DNA of 64,000 nt from Siniperca chuatsi (GCF_020085105.1 NC_058055.1:12366322-12430321); one strand, 5' to 3'. Positions 25,641 to 39,600 are shown, numbered from the stretch's first letter. A program made the numbers and translations. The notes: generated by a model not told the origin, from the letters alone.

Positions 25641-27999
25641 AAGGGAAGAATAAAGGAAGCAATATCACCCTATTAGATTTAATTATAAGTGTGTTAAAAG
25701 GAGTCTGTATGTTTAGCTAGCTCCAGAGATGGGTTTTTTTTTCTGTCTGTGGCTGATTCTGACCTCTGATCTTGCAATGATCAATAAGCTCCAGTGTCAT
25801 GTTATCATTATGTCATATTCCAGCATGGAGACACTGTTTGAGTGAGTCACTGCAAATCTGTACTTGTCATGTGACAACATCTAATCTCCTTCATAGACTG
25901 TAATGTCTGCACTTCACTTATTTACAATGGCAAGTTTTCCAGCTGTCTGGCCAGTTTGTTCACAAAAAAAATACTAGACTCTTCCCAGTTTTCACGCAGA
26001 GAAGTCTTCCCACAGTGTGTGTTTTCTATGGGAGAAAAAGCAAGAGTAGGCATTAGTGCTATAAGATGACTCTTAGATTGTTGTTTCAGCAGTATGTGGC
26101 GGGGGGAGGCCCCATCGCTGTGTCTGAAACAGAGCCAACCTCACTCCCCCTCTTAACTGTGCTGACAAAGAGTAAAAACCCCTTACGGTCAGAGACATTG
26201 CCCATACTGCAACATGGAAAATATCTAATACTTTGATCATTCTTTGATCTTATAGATTTATCATAAAAACCAATCATACCAAATAGAATGTGGGTATATA
26301 ACAAGTGAATAAAATGTAGAGATATTGTAGCAAGTTCAGAGAGTAGAATAAATGAAACGTTACTTTGGAAAAATCCCCTGAATCCCACTGAAAATCTTGA
26401 ACCTTTATGCGAAAAACTCCAATTACATCACAGGGAGGGGGCTGCGGAGTGCAGCCTGGACGAGATGATTACTTCCAGACGCAGAGCTGGGGTCTTTGTC
26501 ATAAAAACACACACACATACTGTCTGCCTTTCTCGCTCTCTCTGCTCGTTCTTTACAATTTCAGGAAAATAAAATTACACATATAAATCTCAGGAGGGTC
26601 TCATTTGAAAACTGGGACACTTTAAATTTATTGTCAACACAAAGATTTAATTGTCATAGAGTGCTGGAATGTTACTCCACTTCCTGTCCAAAGAAGGTTA
26701 AAAAAAAGGTAAGATTTTAAAGTAACCACACCAACATTTGCTGCAAACTGTTGCGTGTGTCTGCATTTTTTAAAACTTTAGACTGAAACCATCTGTAGAG
26801 TGATTCTAGTGAGTCTGAATGAAGGCTGTGGAAAAAGAAGGGGAAGGGGAACGATGGAAGAAAAATTGGTGTCAGATTGTGGGAGTGGGTGTATGATCAA
26901 CTCTGGTAATTGTCGGGAGGTCTGAGTCACAGCGTGAGAAGTCTCAAGTGTCTCACCCTATCACAAAAGGCCAAAGTCAAAAGGCAATGTTATGTTTGTT
27001 TTCTTCAGACTGGTCTTTGGCCTTGTCGACTCATCTTTCACTGTGTTCTGTCTAATTTCTGTCTTTCCTTTAAAGAAAGAAGAACCTCACCATGTTTCTC
27101 ACCTACCATGGCGCAAGTTTAACCCTCATCTCAACCTTCACACCTCTGAACTACTTCAATTGACAGCTTGTATTTACTTGGAGCAGTTCCCGTGACCACT
27201 AATGACAAAATAAGCCAGAAACAAAGCCATTTTGTGGAGTTACCCCACAGTTCATCTCCATAAAGAAAACTGAATAGGCCTGTAATGAATATAACCCACA
27301 TCACAGCTGTTTGCAGGGTTTATCTAGATGACCAAATTCAGTTTAATTTGAAAATTGGCTTAAGGTCCACTCGAAACAGCAAAACAAGATGTGTGCGTCT
27401 TTGTTATGCCACTGAGCCTGTAATTATATGACTGTGGTTTAACAGGCAGTTGTCCGGACATCAGTGTTATATTTGTACACATCAATTTAATCATGTCCCT
27501 ATCTGTAACGGCAATTTGTCCAGAATCAAAATTAAGCTTGAATCCATTGTCCAAGAAAGTAAACAATAGAATAAAGACATCATGGCTCATGCTATCTATG
27601 TTGCTCTGGTAAATAGCCATAGACCCTCCCAGGTCCTGCTTAGTTCTTACAAAACAAAACAAAATGAACAAAACAAACAAAACAGATAACTACTAATACT
27701 ATATCTTATATAGAAAATATCTAGAATAAATCAGATACGCAAAACAAAAAATAAATAGCTCCTACACTATCATCAGAATCCAAAATATAATGAGTTTCCC
27801 AGCACCCCTTGTGATACCATTAATGCTGCAAATTGTAACATGATAATAGACCTTTCTTCATATTGACATGTCTAACACAGGTGTAACTAATAACATTAAC
27901 GATGGCCGCATTCCATTGAGGTGCTCCAATGTCTGGACTTACCAAGTACCAAACTGGCAAATGTGAGCACACTACAGAAAATGTTGCAGTTAGTTTCTT
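25641..27999. other. Intergenic between phldb2 and the HHLA2-like gene
   Basis: No gene is recognised. Short reading frames occur on both strands without splice or domain support. A fragment at 27885-27940 matches 18725-18775 and marks a dispersed repeat. Confidence 0.5.
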
Positions 28000-28005
28000 T
28001 TTATT
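28000..28005 (-). terminator. Possible polyadenylation signal of the HHLA2-like gene
   Basis: AATAAA on the minus strand lies about 230 nt after the stop codon of the HHLA2-like gene. The position is plausible, but use is not shown by the sequence. Confidence 0.35.
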
Positions 28006-28234
28006 TTAAAGGCAGAAAAACAAGCTCACACTCAATGTTAATAATAGTTTTTCACAGTATACGATACAGGTACTGTATACAGATGATGAAGACATGGTTG
28101 GCACGTGTCCTTAATGAATTTTGCAGAATCTGGTTGATCTGGATCTCTTTGTTAGAGGTAGTTCATACGTTTCTGTGCATTATCCTTCACTGCGGGTTAC
28201 TCATTTATGGACAAATGATTTAATCACTTGAAGT

Positions 28235-31200
28235 TCATGGTATATGAAGTCTGGGCTCAATGTTTCCAAATCCATCCCTCTCTGGACTGCTGGATTGCAG
28301 CCCATCATTTCCTTCCACAGTTGGTCCTACTGGTTTTTCTTCTTGTTCTAATTTAGTACCTGGTGGTAAAGCCACAGTCTCTGCTGTGTTTGGCATACTG
28401 CCTGCCAGTTCATCCTGTGCTTCAAACTGTAGTTGTAGTCTGTGGCATTCAACTCCATGTTGTCCGATTATGTATGAAGCTGTGGTGTTTAGATCTTTGT
28501 GAAGCCCACCTTCAACAAAACCTGCTCCATTATATCTGTGTGAAGCAGTTCCGGTCTCCATTGCTGTACCAGTAAGAGAAAATCAAAATTAGTTATTCAA
28601 CAGTAGAAAGACACTGAGAAATTACATGGGATATATTGGGCTATACTTTAATTGATCTTTTAATTTGTCATTATTGAACCTAAGTTGTGCTGTTTAGTTT
28701 GCATTATCATTGCTTCCACCACATATGTCGTTTATGGCACCTTTGGTTTGTTTGTTTTGTTAATTAGCAGGATATCTCAATACTGCTTTAGTTTTTCTTG
28801 AAATTTGGTGAAAGGTTTTAAAAGCTTAGAAAACTGATGAGTTTTTGGTGCAGACAGTGCCACCATGTGGCCTTTTATATAGCACTTAACATTTTCTCTC
28901 ATAACTGCACTGTGGGGCGTAAAAGCAAAATAATTTTTTTCCTTCTTTTCCACTATTTTGGATTTTTTGCAAAACACTTCTCCTACGAATTCATTGTGAT
29001 TATGCTGTTGCAAACAAACTCAAATTGCGAGCTGTCCTGCAAAATTAGATATTATTTTGCCAATAGATGCTGCTACAGCAACAGGATCAATTCAAATGGT
29101 CGTGAGTCTGACTCACTTCAAATTTTTGCAGTCCTACCCCCCACAAATCAGCATGAGTGTGTTATTTGATGCTGATCTGGATCCAGATGCAGTTTTACTT
29201 ACTTGTAAACAACTTCTCTACCATTAAAAATGCAAAATGATTACAGTGCAGCTTTGGCAGTAGTGGGGGTTTGTACTCTCTGAATGCTTTCTACTTCATA
29301 GAATTACCATAAAATAACTGCACACTACACTGCTGAATTCAAATAATTAGTTTACAGCTTTGAACCATGGAATTACACTGAATTACACAATTAGTCACAG
29401 CTACAGTTGGTACATGCAAGTTTTACTCACTTTTCATCACAAAAGCTTGAATACCTTACAGACTGAATATCTTACATACCTTTTTGCCTTACACACTGAG
29501 GGAGAGCTACAATGATGGTGAATAGGAAAAAGGCTGCAGAAGCTGCAGTGCTCCACCATGACCTCTGCACACCCTGCTCATCCACGCCTGCACAGCAAAT
29601 ATGCCACATTTCTTTTAGTGAATTGTTTCTATTTTCCTTCCTGGATTTAAAGAGTTTACATTTCCCCAGAAACAGAACAATCTAATACTCACTTATTGAT
29701 GAAACGGTGATGTTTACTTTGGTTTGAACGATGTGTTTGCTCTGCAGGCCTGAGAAGGTGCAAGTATACGTTCCAGAGTGTTCCTCAGTGTCTGGCTTGT
29801 AAAGCAGAAGAGATCCGTTTCCCAGAAGAAGCAGGTGCTGGTCCAGTTCAGCTTGACCCTCCCACAGGTTAAAGGTGTGTCTGGTTTTTGTGTCATATCT
29901 CAAGATAACTGTGGGCTCACTGGACAAGCTGAAGGTCCAGGTGAGGGAGAAATTCTGAAGACTCTGTGGGGCGATGCATGGGATGGACAGTGCATGACCC
30001 TCTTCCTGTGTTACGCCTTCTGAAAGATATACATACACCTTTTTGCTTTTATTTGTCAGAAACCATCCTCTTTATGAAAACTATATCACTATGTAACCAA
30101 AACGCACCTTGGTTTTTCCGAGAGGCAGTCCACACCTGGGTCTTGTCAGCTGATATGAAAGAGCAGAAGTAGGTATAGTTGGAGAGATTACCCAGAATGC
30201 TCAGAGTGCTCGCCACACTGAACAGACCCTTGTGGTCTGTGGTTTTGATGGTTGAATTTTCCAGAGCATGCTGGGCAGAGGGGGGTTCTGTGGCCCATGT
30301 CACTTGTGGGACGGGATAGATGTTGTGGGAGGAGCAGGTGACCATCTCATCAGTCATCTCCATGATCACCGACTGGATGAGTGCTAGAAGAAAAGCAGAA
30401 AAGAAACTACTTTGCTAGTCTAACACTCATATTCTCTGTTTTTTGAAGTGAACAGGGAGCCAAACACAGTCAGGTCTATCTCTGTGCATTTACTGTTACT
30501 GTAGCTACAGTGTGCTGATTCTCTGCAGCAGTGCAGGCCTTTAGCAGAGCTGCTGTTTTAAACAGATCTCTTGCAGATGGTGCTTTTCTGCTGCACCTTA
30601 GTGTCCTGGTACACTGGCTATACTGTAGGTTAGTAGGGTGCTTTTATATTGAAAACTGGACTGTTGCACTTTGCATTCCTGTACATGAACCACACAGTAT
30701 CCTGCTCACTAATCAAACTCCCCCTTTTACACTCCCTTCTTATGTGGATGTTTTTGACATTAGTCTTCTGTAAGGATTTGTTAGAAAGGCTGCTAAAATA
30801 CAACATTTCTATAAATCTCTTCTTTAATGCATAAATGCTCTCTTGGTAGAGATTCTAGTTCTCTTCCTCATGCCAGAACATTTCAATACTGAACAAAATG
30901 TCCTTCCTGTCTGTCTAAAAATATACACTCAGTTGCAATGCAGATCAACAGCACCACGGACTACATCCTCTAAAATGACCATTAAGTTGAATCAACACCC
31001 CTCTAAAACAGTTCTGACAAAAATGTAACATTATAATCGGATTTATTGCAACGTTGTTGTATTAGACTGCATTAGTTTAAGCTTGATGTACCTAATAAAC
31101 TAGAGAGCATAACAAATCATTTTCTATATGGTAACATGGTAATAACCATTAATAGTTTAGCAGCTGTCTACTTTCCAACTGATTGCCATTAAGACACAAG

Positions 31201-33543
31201 CAAGAGCCTTTCTGCTGGGCAGTAGTGGAAAAAAAGAACGCAAAATGTTCCACCTTGTTGTCACGTCCTTGAGGATAATTTATGAATGGAGACACTTTAA
31301 CACTCAAAGCTTCATCGGTGCTGAATTCATTACTTTTAGACAAAAGAAGAAAGCCAAAAACAACATAGAGAGGTAAAAATGGTCACACTTTCTGTATATG
31401 TTAACGGTAATGCTGTCAGATTGTACTGACCTTTCACCTCTAGGTTGACAAAGATCTCCTGGTTGCCCTTCCGTGTGCTTGTGTAACATTTGTACCTGCC
31501 CTTGTCTTGAACTTTGACCTTCCTGAGGAGCAGGGAGGCATTGCCGTGAGGGATGTGGGAGTTGAACAGGCAAGTCCTTCCACTGAAGTGCTTGTTCTGG
31601 AGTCCAAACTGATCCTTGTTGTAGTAGTAGCTGTGAACGGGGATTTGCTGCTTGTACCAGTGGATCACCACAGTGCTGGTGGGTCTGAAGCTACAGGGCA
31701 GGATGCAGTCATCAGGGATGATACAGGTGACGTTGGCATCTGGTAATAAGACTTTGAGTTGGTGGAAGACTCAAGAGCACTGCATTGTTTATATATTTGT
31801 CATTATAACTTAACAATTTAGAGTTTTATTGATCAAAATTAAAGAACTGCTACATCTGACCACCTGTCCCAGTTTGTTGTCGTTTTCCTGTAAAATAATA
31901 TTATTAGCATTATTTTGAATGTTAAAACAAATAATGAACTTCTGGATTAAAACGGTCCACACTTTATATTCTCTTTGTATAATTAGTTTGGAATGACTGA
32001 ATTTAAAAGTCAATTTGACAGCCATATTTTAATAACATGTATATCACATGTTCTAATTTTATGTTTTAGAATTTGTCTTTGATGTTTATTCTCTACAGTA
32101 TGACAATAACAAGAAAAGTAACCATCATTTTCCCCATTTTCTTTCATAATTACATATTCTCGCAGGCATTTTCTGTAACCTTTTAAGCCACATCTGTGGT
32201 ATTTGGGGTTTGCAATTTTCAAGAGCCTGTAGTCAACAGACTTCACAAACTGTTTAGAACAAGCTGAACAACTAAAATCTGAGACTATTAAGTGTAACAC
32301 CCTGATAGGGTTTCAGTATTACAAACCACACATCCAGATTATGAGCAAAATAAAGATTATTTTCATTATTATCACTGCTGCAGCATTGCTCGTGCCTTCA
32401 GTATGTTTTCAAAGACACATCTGCTGCTGCGATAACAACACAGTGTGGCAAAATTAGGAATCCTCGACTTTTGCATCATTTCATTGATTCTGATTTCACA
32501 ACAGTATGAAACTGCAAAAAATGCAAAATTCTTACAAATGAGCTCAGCTGCTTTCTGTCAAATAAACATCTGAGCTGTTTGTTTTACTAGAATAAAGTTT
32601 TTTTTTTATCAGTCACTGCTCAGTGCTTTCCCCCAGATGTGTGCAGCTGTCACAGCTGGTTAACACTCTCAGTGCGCTGAGGACATAGTGTTGCTGTGGA
32701 AATATCAAGGCAAACTAATGTTAGCTGTAACAGCTGTAATTTTTTGAAGCTCTGTGTCAATCTTCAACAATGACAACACAACTGACACAACTGCATTACA
32801 TGAACTACTGAGCTGCAAAATACATTTTTGACATGTTGTGAATGATGTAGGAGAGATACGGTGCATTGATAGATACTCAAAATGCTCAGAGGAAGAGCTC
32901 AGCTCTTCTAGTAGAGGTGACAAAGAGCAATCACTTTTATAATTAAATTTACTGTTTATCCATGCAGTGCTCTTAATGTGGCCTGCTTGGCCTTTACACA
33001 CAGTAAAATAAAATAAAAATAAATAAAATCAGTGGATGGATGGAATCATGGCTTTGTGCTTTCTATAGTGAAATACATGTCTGTGTCCATAAACATACTC
33101 TTATAAGGTACTGTGTACACTGTCTGCAAAAATAAGCACCATTATTTATAGAAAACACTCCGGCTTGTTCAAAGATTTGTAGTATTTGCCAGAATTGTGT
33201 TCAAACATTTCCTTGCATGATAAATATATTCTCATATAATCTTTTGCAATCAAATGCTTTTGATTTTGCAAAGTCAAAATTAGCTGACCAATGATACCAA
33301 AATAAATCTCTGGCAATTTACCGATTTAGCAGTTTAGCATTTTCTTACATACTGCATAAAGATTATACACAGCCGTAACTCTTTAAAGCATCTTATCTAT
33401 TTAATTCCCTTTGCTCAGAATAAATTGCTCATATGGGAATTGTAGGAACAGATGTTGAGTATTACAATACCTTTTGAGTTTGTCAATAACAATTTCTCCA
33501 AGAAAATAAGCAGCATAATCTTGAGTCTGTGTGTCTCTGCCAT
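28235..33543 (-). CDS. hhla2: B7-family immune ligand, HHLA2-like (V-C-V, transmembrane), 6 coding exons
   Basis: Exons in transcript order: 33543-33471, 31739-31431, 30383-30108, 30019-29693, 29587-29480, 28563-28235. All junctions are phase 1 and give 473 aa. Exon 1 encodes a hydrophobic leader (LKIMLLIFLEKLLL). It was chosen because its donor and phase fit, and is the least certain exon. Exon 2 is IgV (DCILPC, VVIHWYKQ, HSYYYNKD, NASLLLRKV, GRYKCY), exon 3 IgC (MVTCSSHNIYP, VTWA, YTYFCSF), and exon 4 a second IgV (LSIPC, LTWTF, SGTYTCTF). Exon 5 is a helix (AAFFLFTIIVAL), and exon 6 a 108-residue cytoplasmic tail without a recognisable ITIM. The V-C-V order and the VIHW...VHSYY...NASL pattern match HHLA2. 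In humans HHLA2 binds TMIGD2 and KIR3DL3 on lymphocytes. Butyrophilin-type genes usually have V-C only. Confidence 0.85.
31740..33470. other. HHLA2-like intron 1
   Basis: This is an AT-rich 1.7-kb intron. No other in-phase leader exon was recognised and no repeat family was identified. Confidence 0.45.
33471..33543 (-). other. hhla2: Putative signal-peptide exon of the HHLA2-like gene
   Basis: This 73-nt coding stretch begins ATGGCAGAGACAC and ends AACTCAAAAG/GTATTG. Its single leftover G joins AT of the next exon to make Asp. The leader has a charged Glu inside its hydrophobic core, which is unusual, so another first exon cannot be excluded. Confidence 0.5.
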
Positions 33544-36000
33544 GTCAGATGGTCTGTGCTGAGTTGCTGATCCTGTAACAGTATTTGGCATGCATGAGTG
33601 TGAAAGCACGCTGGTGTGCAATGAACTGTTTCTGTGTGATTCCACTTCACATCCTTCCTAACACGAATTAAACACTAACTAATTAACCACACAGGTAAAA
33701 GTTTAACCAGCCTCCTTGTGAATGCTTCACTACCCAACACCTCTACTAAAATAATTCACAAAAACACATGCAACACCTACTGTACTATGTTTTATAGTCA
33801 CAAAATGAGTACATGGCATCTCTAATGATTAGGAAAACATGTTCAGTAATTTTATCTTGAAAAGGACACTATTGGTATGTTATCTTCACTTTCTCTGGAT
33901 ACCAGGGCTTTTGTCAAAACCTACAGATATTTCTAGTTTAAATGATATCACACTGTTACATAATCCATTGTGAAAAACAGATGCAGCTATAATTCATCCT
34001 ATTAACCTGATTTAAATGTGATTAATAATGTTTAAGGTTAAACATTGAACCAAACAGGAATGAATCCCCCTCTTATTTTATATATGGATCTTTCCTTTTT
34101 GTTCAATGTCAGCTGGAAGACACTTCCAGTCCCACATGACCTTACACAGGCATTACAAAGTATAGAAAACAGATGGATGTGATGGCATTAGTGATTTCAG
34201 TTTAGCCCAAAAACAATTTCAGTAAAGCTAGAGATAGAAATATTAGTTATTTAGAAGTTACACAAAGTTTGGAATATCTATATGATAATGCTGTTATTTT
34301 GATATTTTGGTATAAACACAAGGTATGCAGCATACATTTGGCTGTTCATGAATAAAATGCACAATACAGCTCTCAACATATTTTGACAGATGATGACCTC
34401 TAGAGGGCACAGATGAGATGTCACTTCCACAATGGCTGCCTGCTGTCCAGCAGCTGTGGGGTCACATGTACAAAAGAACCAAGGTCCATGTGCGTGATTC
34501 TTTAAGAAGGCACTGCTCATGTCTGCCCTCAATCAACTTTAATCCCAGATTAAAGGGACCATGCCACTAGAGTGGAGTCATGCTGTCCATGTTTTGATTT
34601 CTTCATTGATTCTGAACACTTTTCTCTTTCTCTGTTCCAGGTTTTCATTTCTTCATTGATTTAGTACAGTATCATGAAACGTGCCTGTTTCTATAAGCCT
34701 GTTGTATTTCCTCATCATTTCTTGTTAGACTATTAGCACATTAAATCATGTTGAATGTGCACTGATATACAGTATGCTGCAGATCTACTGTATATGTGGA
34801 CTGCTTGCTGGTGATGTCACGGTACAGCAGTTAAATGCACTAGTTTATAAACATTTAGGACAATACCAAGAAAGGAAAACAGAATCTCGTGTTTTGTGTC
34901 TTTCAAGATAATTAGTATTTTGCTTGTATGGTATCAATAACTACACATATTGAGTAAAAACTGGATAAGGTTTTGAAAGTGACTTGAAAGTACAATTTCA
35001 AATTTCCCTGAAAGAATAATGGTAACAATGCAAAAATCTTGATCATAGTGTTGACAGACAAGATATCAAGTTCAACTTCCAATTTATGTCAAGTAAAGAG
35101 CTTCAGAGGGATCAATGTTTGCCTGCCTTAACTTTTTGAAATTGTTAATCCTTTGTGAAATGTCAGTCAGCACATGTATACAGTACATAGGTCGAGGGAC
35201 CAACACTCAGGTGTATTGGCATGATGGCAGCCTAAACTTTACAAAAGTGGCTTGTGATCAAAACAGCACTGGTGTTGAATACTCAACCTGGTAAAGCTGC
35301 TTGTGGAGCTGACTGGTGTCCATCAGTAGAGAGTAGCCAGCTGTATTTGAGTGGATATGAGCATGAGGTGACAAAGTGACATTAACAGTGAGGAGCTAAA
35401 CAACGGCATAATCATAAACCTCTATAACTACAGTTTGGCAGGGATGTCACACACAAGGGTAGGACAGAATAATAGGAAACCTATTATCCATTAAAATAGC
35501 CCTGCAACAAAGGCTACTTTTAAGATGTCAAAATGTTCACCTTTTGTTTCAGAAAGGAATTGATTCAACTGAATGATATGTTTTAGATTACAGTGTGGTT
35601 GTCATGGTGGTTGAACTGGACTGCATTTTATTATAAAACATTGCTTTTATTTTGTCCATAATGCAGGGGATCCTGTGGCTTTTAAACAAGATCTAAACCA
35701 CAATGCTGGATCACAAAGGAGGTTGCAGTTTTGTGAATATTTCACTAATATGTCAATGCACATGTCCAGCTTTTTTCAAAACCTTTATGTGAAACCTTTT
35801 AGGAGCTGACTCCATGTTGTGAATGATATTGTTTTGCATGGGATCATAGTAACATTTGTACAAACACTAACACTGACTAGATTCTAATTCCTTTTTCTAA
35901 TATTTGATGAGGGAAAAACAGTTCAAAGCCTCATTTGGATACCTTAGGTATCATTTCCTCTGCCATGAATGCTATCTGCTCAGGAGCCATAAGTGCAACG
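33544..36000. other. Intergenic between divergently transcribed HHLA2-like and gabrr3
   Basis: The two genes point away from each other, so both promoters should lie here. No TATA box or CpG-rich block stands out, and no coding exon is supported. Confidence 0.5.
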
Positions 36001-36221
36001 TTTGCATATGTGGTCCAGACATATGCTTGCATCATTTGCATCCTCCCACCACCACAGTGCGCAACTCGAGGGAAAATCCTGCAATGCATAAAAGTAGGCT
36101 ACAGGCTTTTTATTTTTATCTGGTCACAATGATGATGAAACTGCTGGTTGTATTATCCCCCTCCCTGCCCTCTGCTGCCTCCAGTTTGTAGGTTACTGAA
36201 AGATTTCACCAACCACAGATA
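36001..36221 (+). repeat. 221-bp duplicated block, copy A (upstream of gabrr3)
   Basis: It is identical to 38474-38694 except for one base (ACCACCACAG here, ACCATCACAG there). It lies about 400 bp upstream of the gabrr3 start codon. It contains a perfect octamer ATTTGCAT (36034-36041) and a TATA-like GCATAAAAG (about 36086). Either could be promoter or enhancer material, but this is inference. Confidence 0.9.
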
Positions 36222-36623
36222 AGAAGATTAGAGAGGAATTAATGGTATTCCTTTGTCATTATAGGAATAAATTGATATTTGGTTTTAAATCAGAGAGTAG
36301 GGAGTGGGGAGTCGAAGCAACATGTTGTGTCAGGAGACGTAAGCAGAGGGATGGCACAGTGACAAGCAAACTCACCAGGGGGATGCCTCTGCATTGGAGC
36401 TAAGCACTGGATATCTCGACCCGTGTTCACTATGTTGCAGGAGATGAAAGAGCAGGATAATGCAGAAGTAGCTGGGTGTGTGCGTGGTGGGGCAGAATGA
36501 GTGCTGCTGGGACATGGACGTGCCAGTAGAGGACAGGGACAGCTGTGGCATTCCCTGGGCGAGACACTGACGCAGTGGGAGGACCTTTTGGGTTCCTCTT
36601 GTCTTTCCAGCCCCAGCTTAATC

Positions 36624-39600
36624 ATGAGAGTGGCCCTCCTGGCCTTCAGACTGATGTGCTTGGCCTGGTTGTGGCCTGTCACCCAGCTCAACAGCAGCCA
36701 CTTCCCGAACAAGAGGAGACACAAGGAGATGTACGTCGGAGAGAACACCAAACAAAAGCATGGAGGGTGAGCCAAAGTGGGATTTCTCATGTGACTCCTT
36801 GCTTTGTTGTGATTGTGGAGCTGCTTCTGCTGTTAAAATGTACCTTTTGACGCCTGGCAGTTATATTCTGTGGCTTTACGGGAGGCTTTTCTGTTCTGCT
36901 ACTTTACAATGTCATCACAAATACGGTTGGAGAGGTGAGAGCAGGTGACAGGTTCGTGTGAGGTGAAAGGTGATCTGTGCATTTGAAAAAACTGACTTTC
37001 TCTTTTATGATAAAATGATATGCAGACTTCTCCAGTACGTATTGTTAAAGTACATATTGCTTAGTTATTTGAAATTAAAAAAAAAAGGTTATTTACGTCA
37101 TTAAAAGAGTTAATTAATCAACTTCATGAGGATTTCTAGGAAGACAGTGAAGACAGATGGGCCTCTTAGAGCAAAAAAAACATTTCAGGTGCAAGGTCAA
37201 CTCATGAGACAGATGCAAGAGAGGCCCCACAATATCTCCGACCCAGTTACAACTGTTTTAGATCAGTGTCAATACCCTGAAAATCAAAGAATTTTAATTT
37301 CCTTTGGTTGTAATCAGAGTGCTAAAGTCCAATTAACCATCACTAACTCCCTTGACCAGATGTCAGTTCTGTGTGTGTCTGTGTTAGAAAGAGAAAGATT
37401 GAGACAGAGAAAGAGTTTCTACGCAAGCTGTTATTTGTTCTGTTTGTATTCTGTATTTGTTCGGTTCTCAGACGAGTGGATCTTAAGATGAAAAAGCTGG
37501 ACAGCACCAAGTCTATGCTAATTAAATCTGAGCAGCTGCTTCGGATTGAAGATCACGACTTTGCAATGCGGCCGGGCTTTGGAGGTAAGACACACACCTG
37601 ATCTATCTATCGATATAATTTGACTTCTTCTTTCTTTTTCTTTTTCTCATCAATTTTAATAACCATGTGCTTTCCTGACAACTCAGTAAGGTTCATGTAG
37701 GTTACTGGGCTGTCTTTGGTATTATGCCTCCCAAAAAAAACCTTAGTGACCTAGATTGTCTGCCATGTGAAGCAATGACTGCAGCTGGTAGTACAGATAA
37801 AATAATCTGAACTGCGTATCTAATTCTGTGGGGGGAAAAGAAAAAAGGAAAAGGCTGATGTTAGAGGATGTTCAAAAAGCTATATTTTTTCTCTGTGCCT
37901 CCAAGCACAGGTCTGGATTTTGTTTTCATTTTTTGTTTTTGCTATTAAATCGACTAAATGGTGTACAAGAATAATTCAATAATCATCAATAATTTACATT
38001 CAAAATATCTTTTCTTATGCTTCCAACACTGCATGTTCAGTGTTCACAGTCCTTCCCAATTTCAGCTTGAATTACCTTTTCTCCAGTCAGAAAGAGTTGT
38101 GGGCTCAGCAAATGGTTAGGTGGTTGTCTCAATCCTCTCAGCTTTTCAATTCTTCCTCAGAGGTTATAACACTATTGAAACACCTTAACTTGTGAATGCA
38201 GCAGACGCTCCACGTAACAGTCCTCTCTGAGTACAAACCTCCCGGGACTCCTGACTCAGTAGTACCATATGACACAGCGAACATGCATTCTTGTACAAAA
38301 AGCATTACATAATTTCCCTCCCCCTCTCTTTTTAATTTATTATTATCATCATTAGTACTACTATCATTATAATTATTTAATTATGTAAACTGGTTAGCCA
38401 TGTATTGTCTATGTGTGTCCCCTTTGCATGTATACATGCGCCTTACCATATTTTTAGCTTGTCTCTCTGCATCTTTGCATATGTGGTCCAGACATATGCT
38501 TGCATCATTTGCATCCTCCCACCATCACAGTGCGCAACTCGAGGGAAAATCCTGCAATGCATAAAAGTAGGCTACAGGCTTTTTATTTTTATCTGGTCAC
38601 AATGATGATGAAACTGCTGGTTGTATTATCCCCCTCCCTGCCCTCTGCTGCCTCCAGTTTGTAGGTTACTGAAAGATTTCACCAACCACAGATATTGCCA
38701 CCACATGTATTGTCTATGTGTGTCCCCTTTGCATGCGCCTTACCATATTTTTAGCTTGTCTCTCTGCATCTCTCTAACTCTATGTGTTTGTGTGTCTGTA
38801 TAACTGACTCGCAATGTAATGATCTAGACCTGAATTGTTCATGTTCTGTTCGTGTTCTTAGTTACAAAATCAATAAAAAAGAGCTTAAGCATTACATGAA
38901 ATATCTATGGACATACATTGTGGGGGTGTTACAGACTTCCTGTGTCACTGTGTCAACTCTTATGTCATTATGTTTTCTTTGCAAACAATAAGGTCTTACT
39001 AAATCAGCAAAGTGTTAATGGTTGGATTGATGAGTGTTTTTTAAAATACTTTATTACTTTTTGCATCTTTATGAACTCTATAAGTACCTCTCAGTCTAGT
39101 TCCAGATGTGCACAGCAAAAAATAAATCTGCTTATGTCTATAATTTGCTTTGTGAGTACCTTTTAATTTACTTGTCAAACATCACATTTTGTTTAAAATG
39201 ATGGAGTTGAGTTGACTCCAATAATTTCTGACATTTACTTCCAAACATTTTGACAACTCTTGGCCAGTCAGACCCGAGCCCGGCACCACAAAGGGTCTTA
39301 AAGGGGCTTAGCCCCCTCAGTTGTTGAAATGAAAAATATAGCAAAAACAACAAAATTATTGGCCGAGATACATGTGACTATCGCTTAGCTGTTGTTTCAG
39401 AACAGTGGATAGTGCCTCTGTTCCATAGTAGTAGTAGTCTGTCCCCCCCGTTGTAGCAGCGATCCACAGATAGAAGGGAAACGAAAAGGAAGTGAAGGGA
39501 CAGTCAACGAGCGAGAGAGAGAGCTGCTTGTTTCCACGCCCCCCGCCCTGCTGATTTTGACAGAGAATCACTCATAAATTAAAAAAATATTGTGCGCTCT

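Noticed and set aside
28235..28563. ITIM-like tyrosine motif in the HHLA2-like tail
   Set aside because: The candidate tyrosines (HRYNG, ASYIIG) lack the hydrophobic residue at +3, so no ITIM is called.
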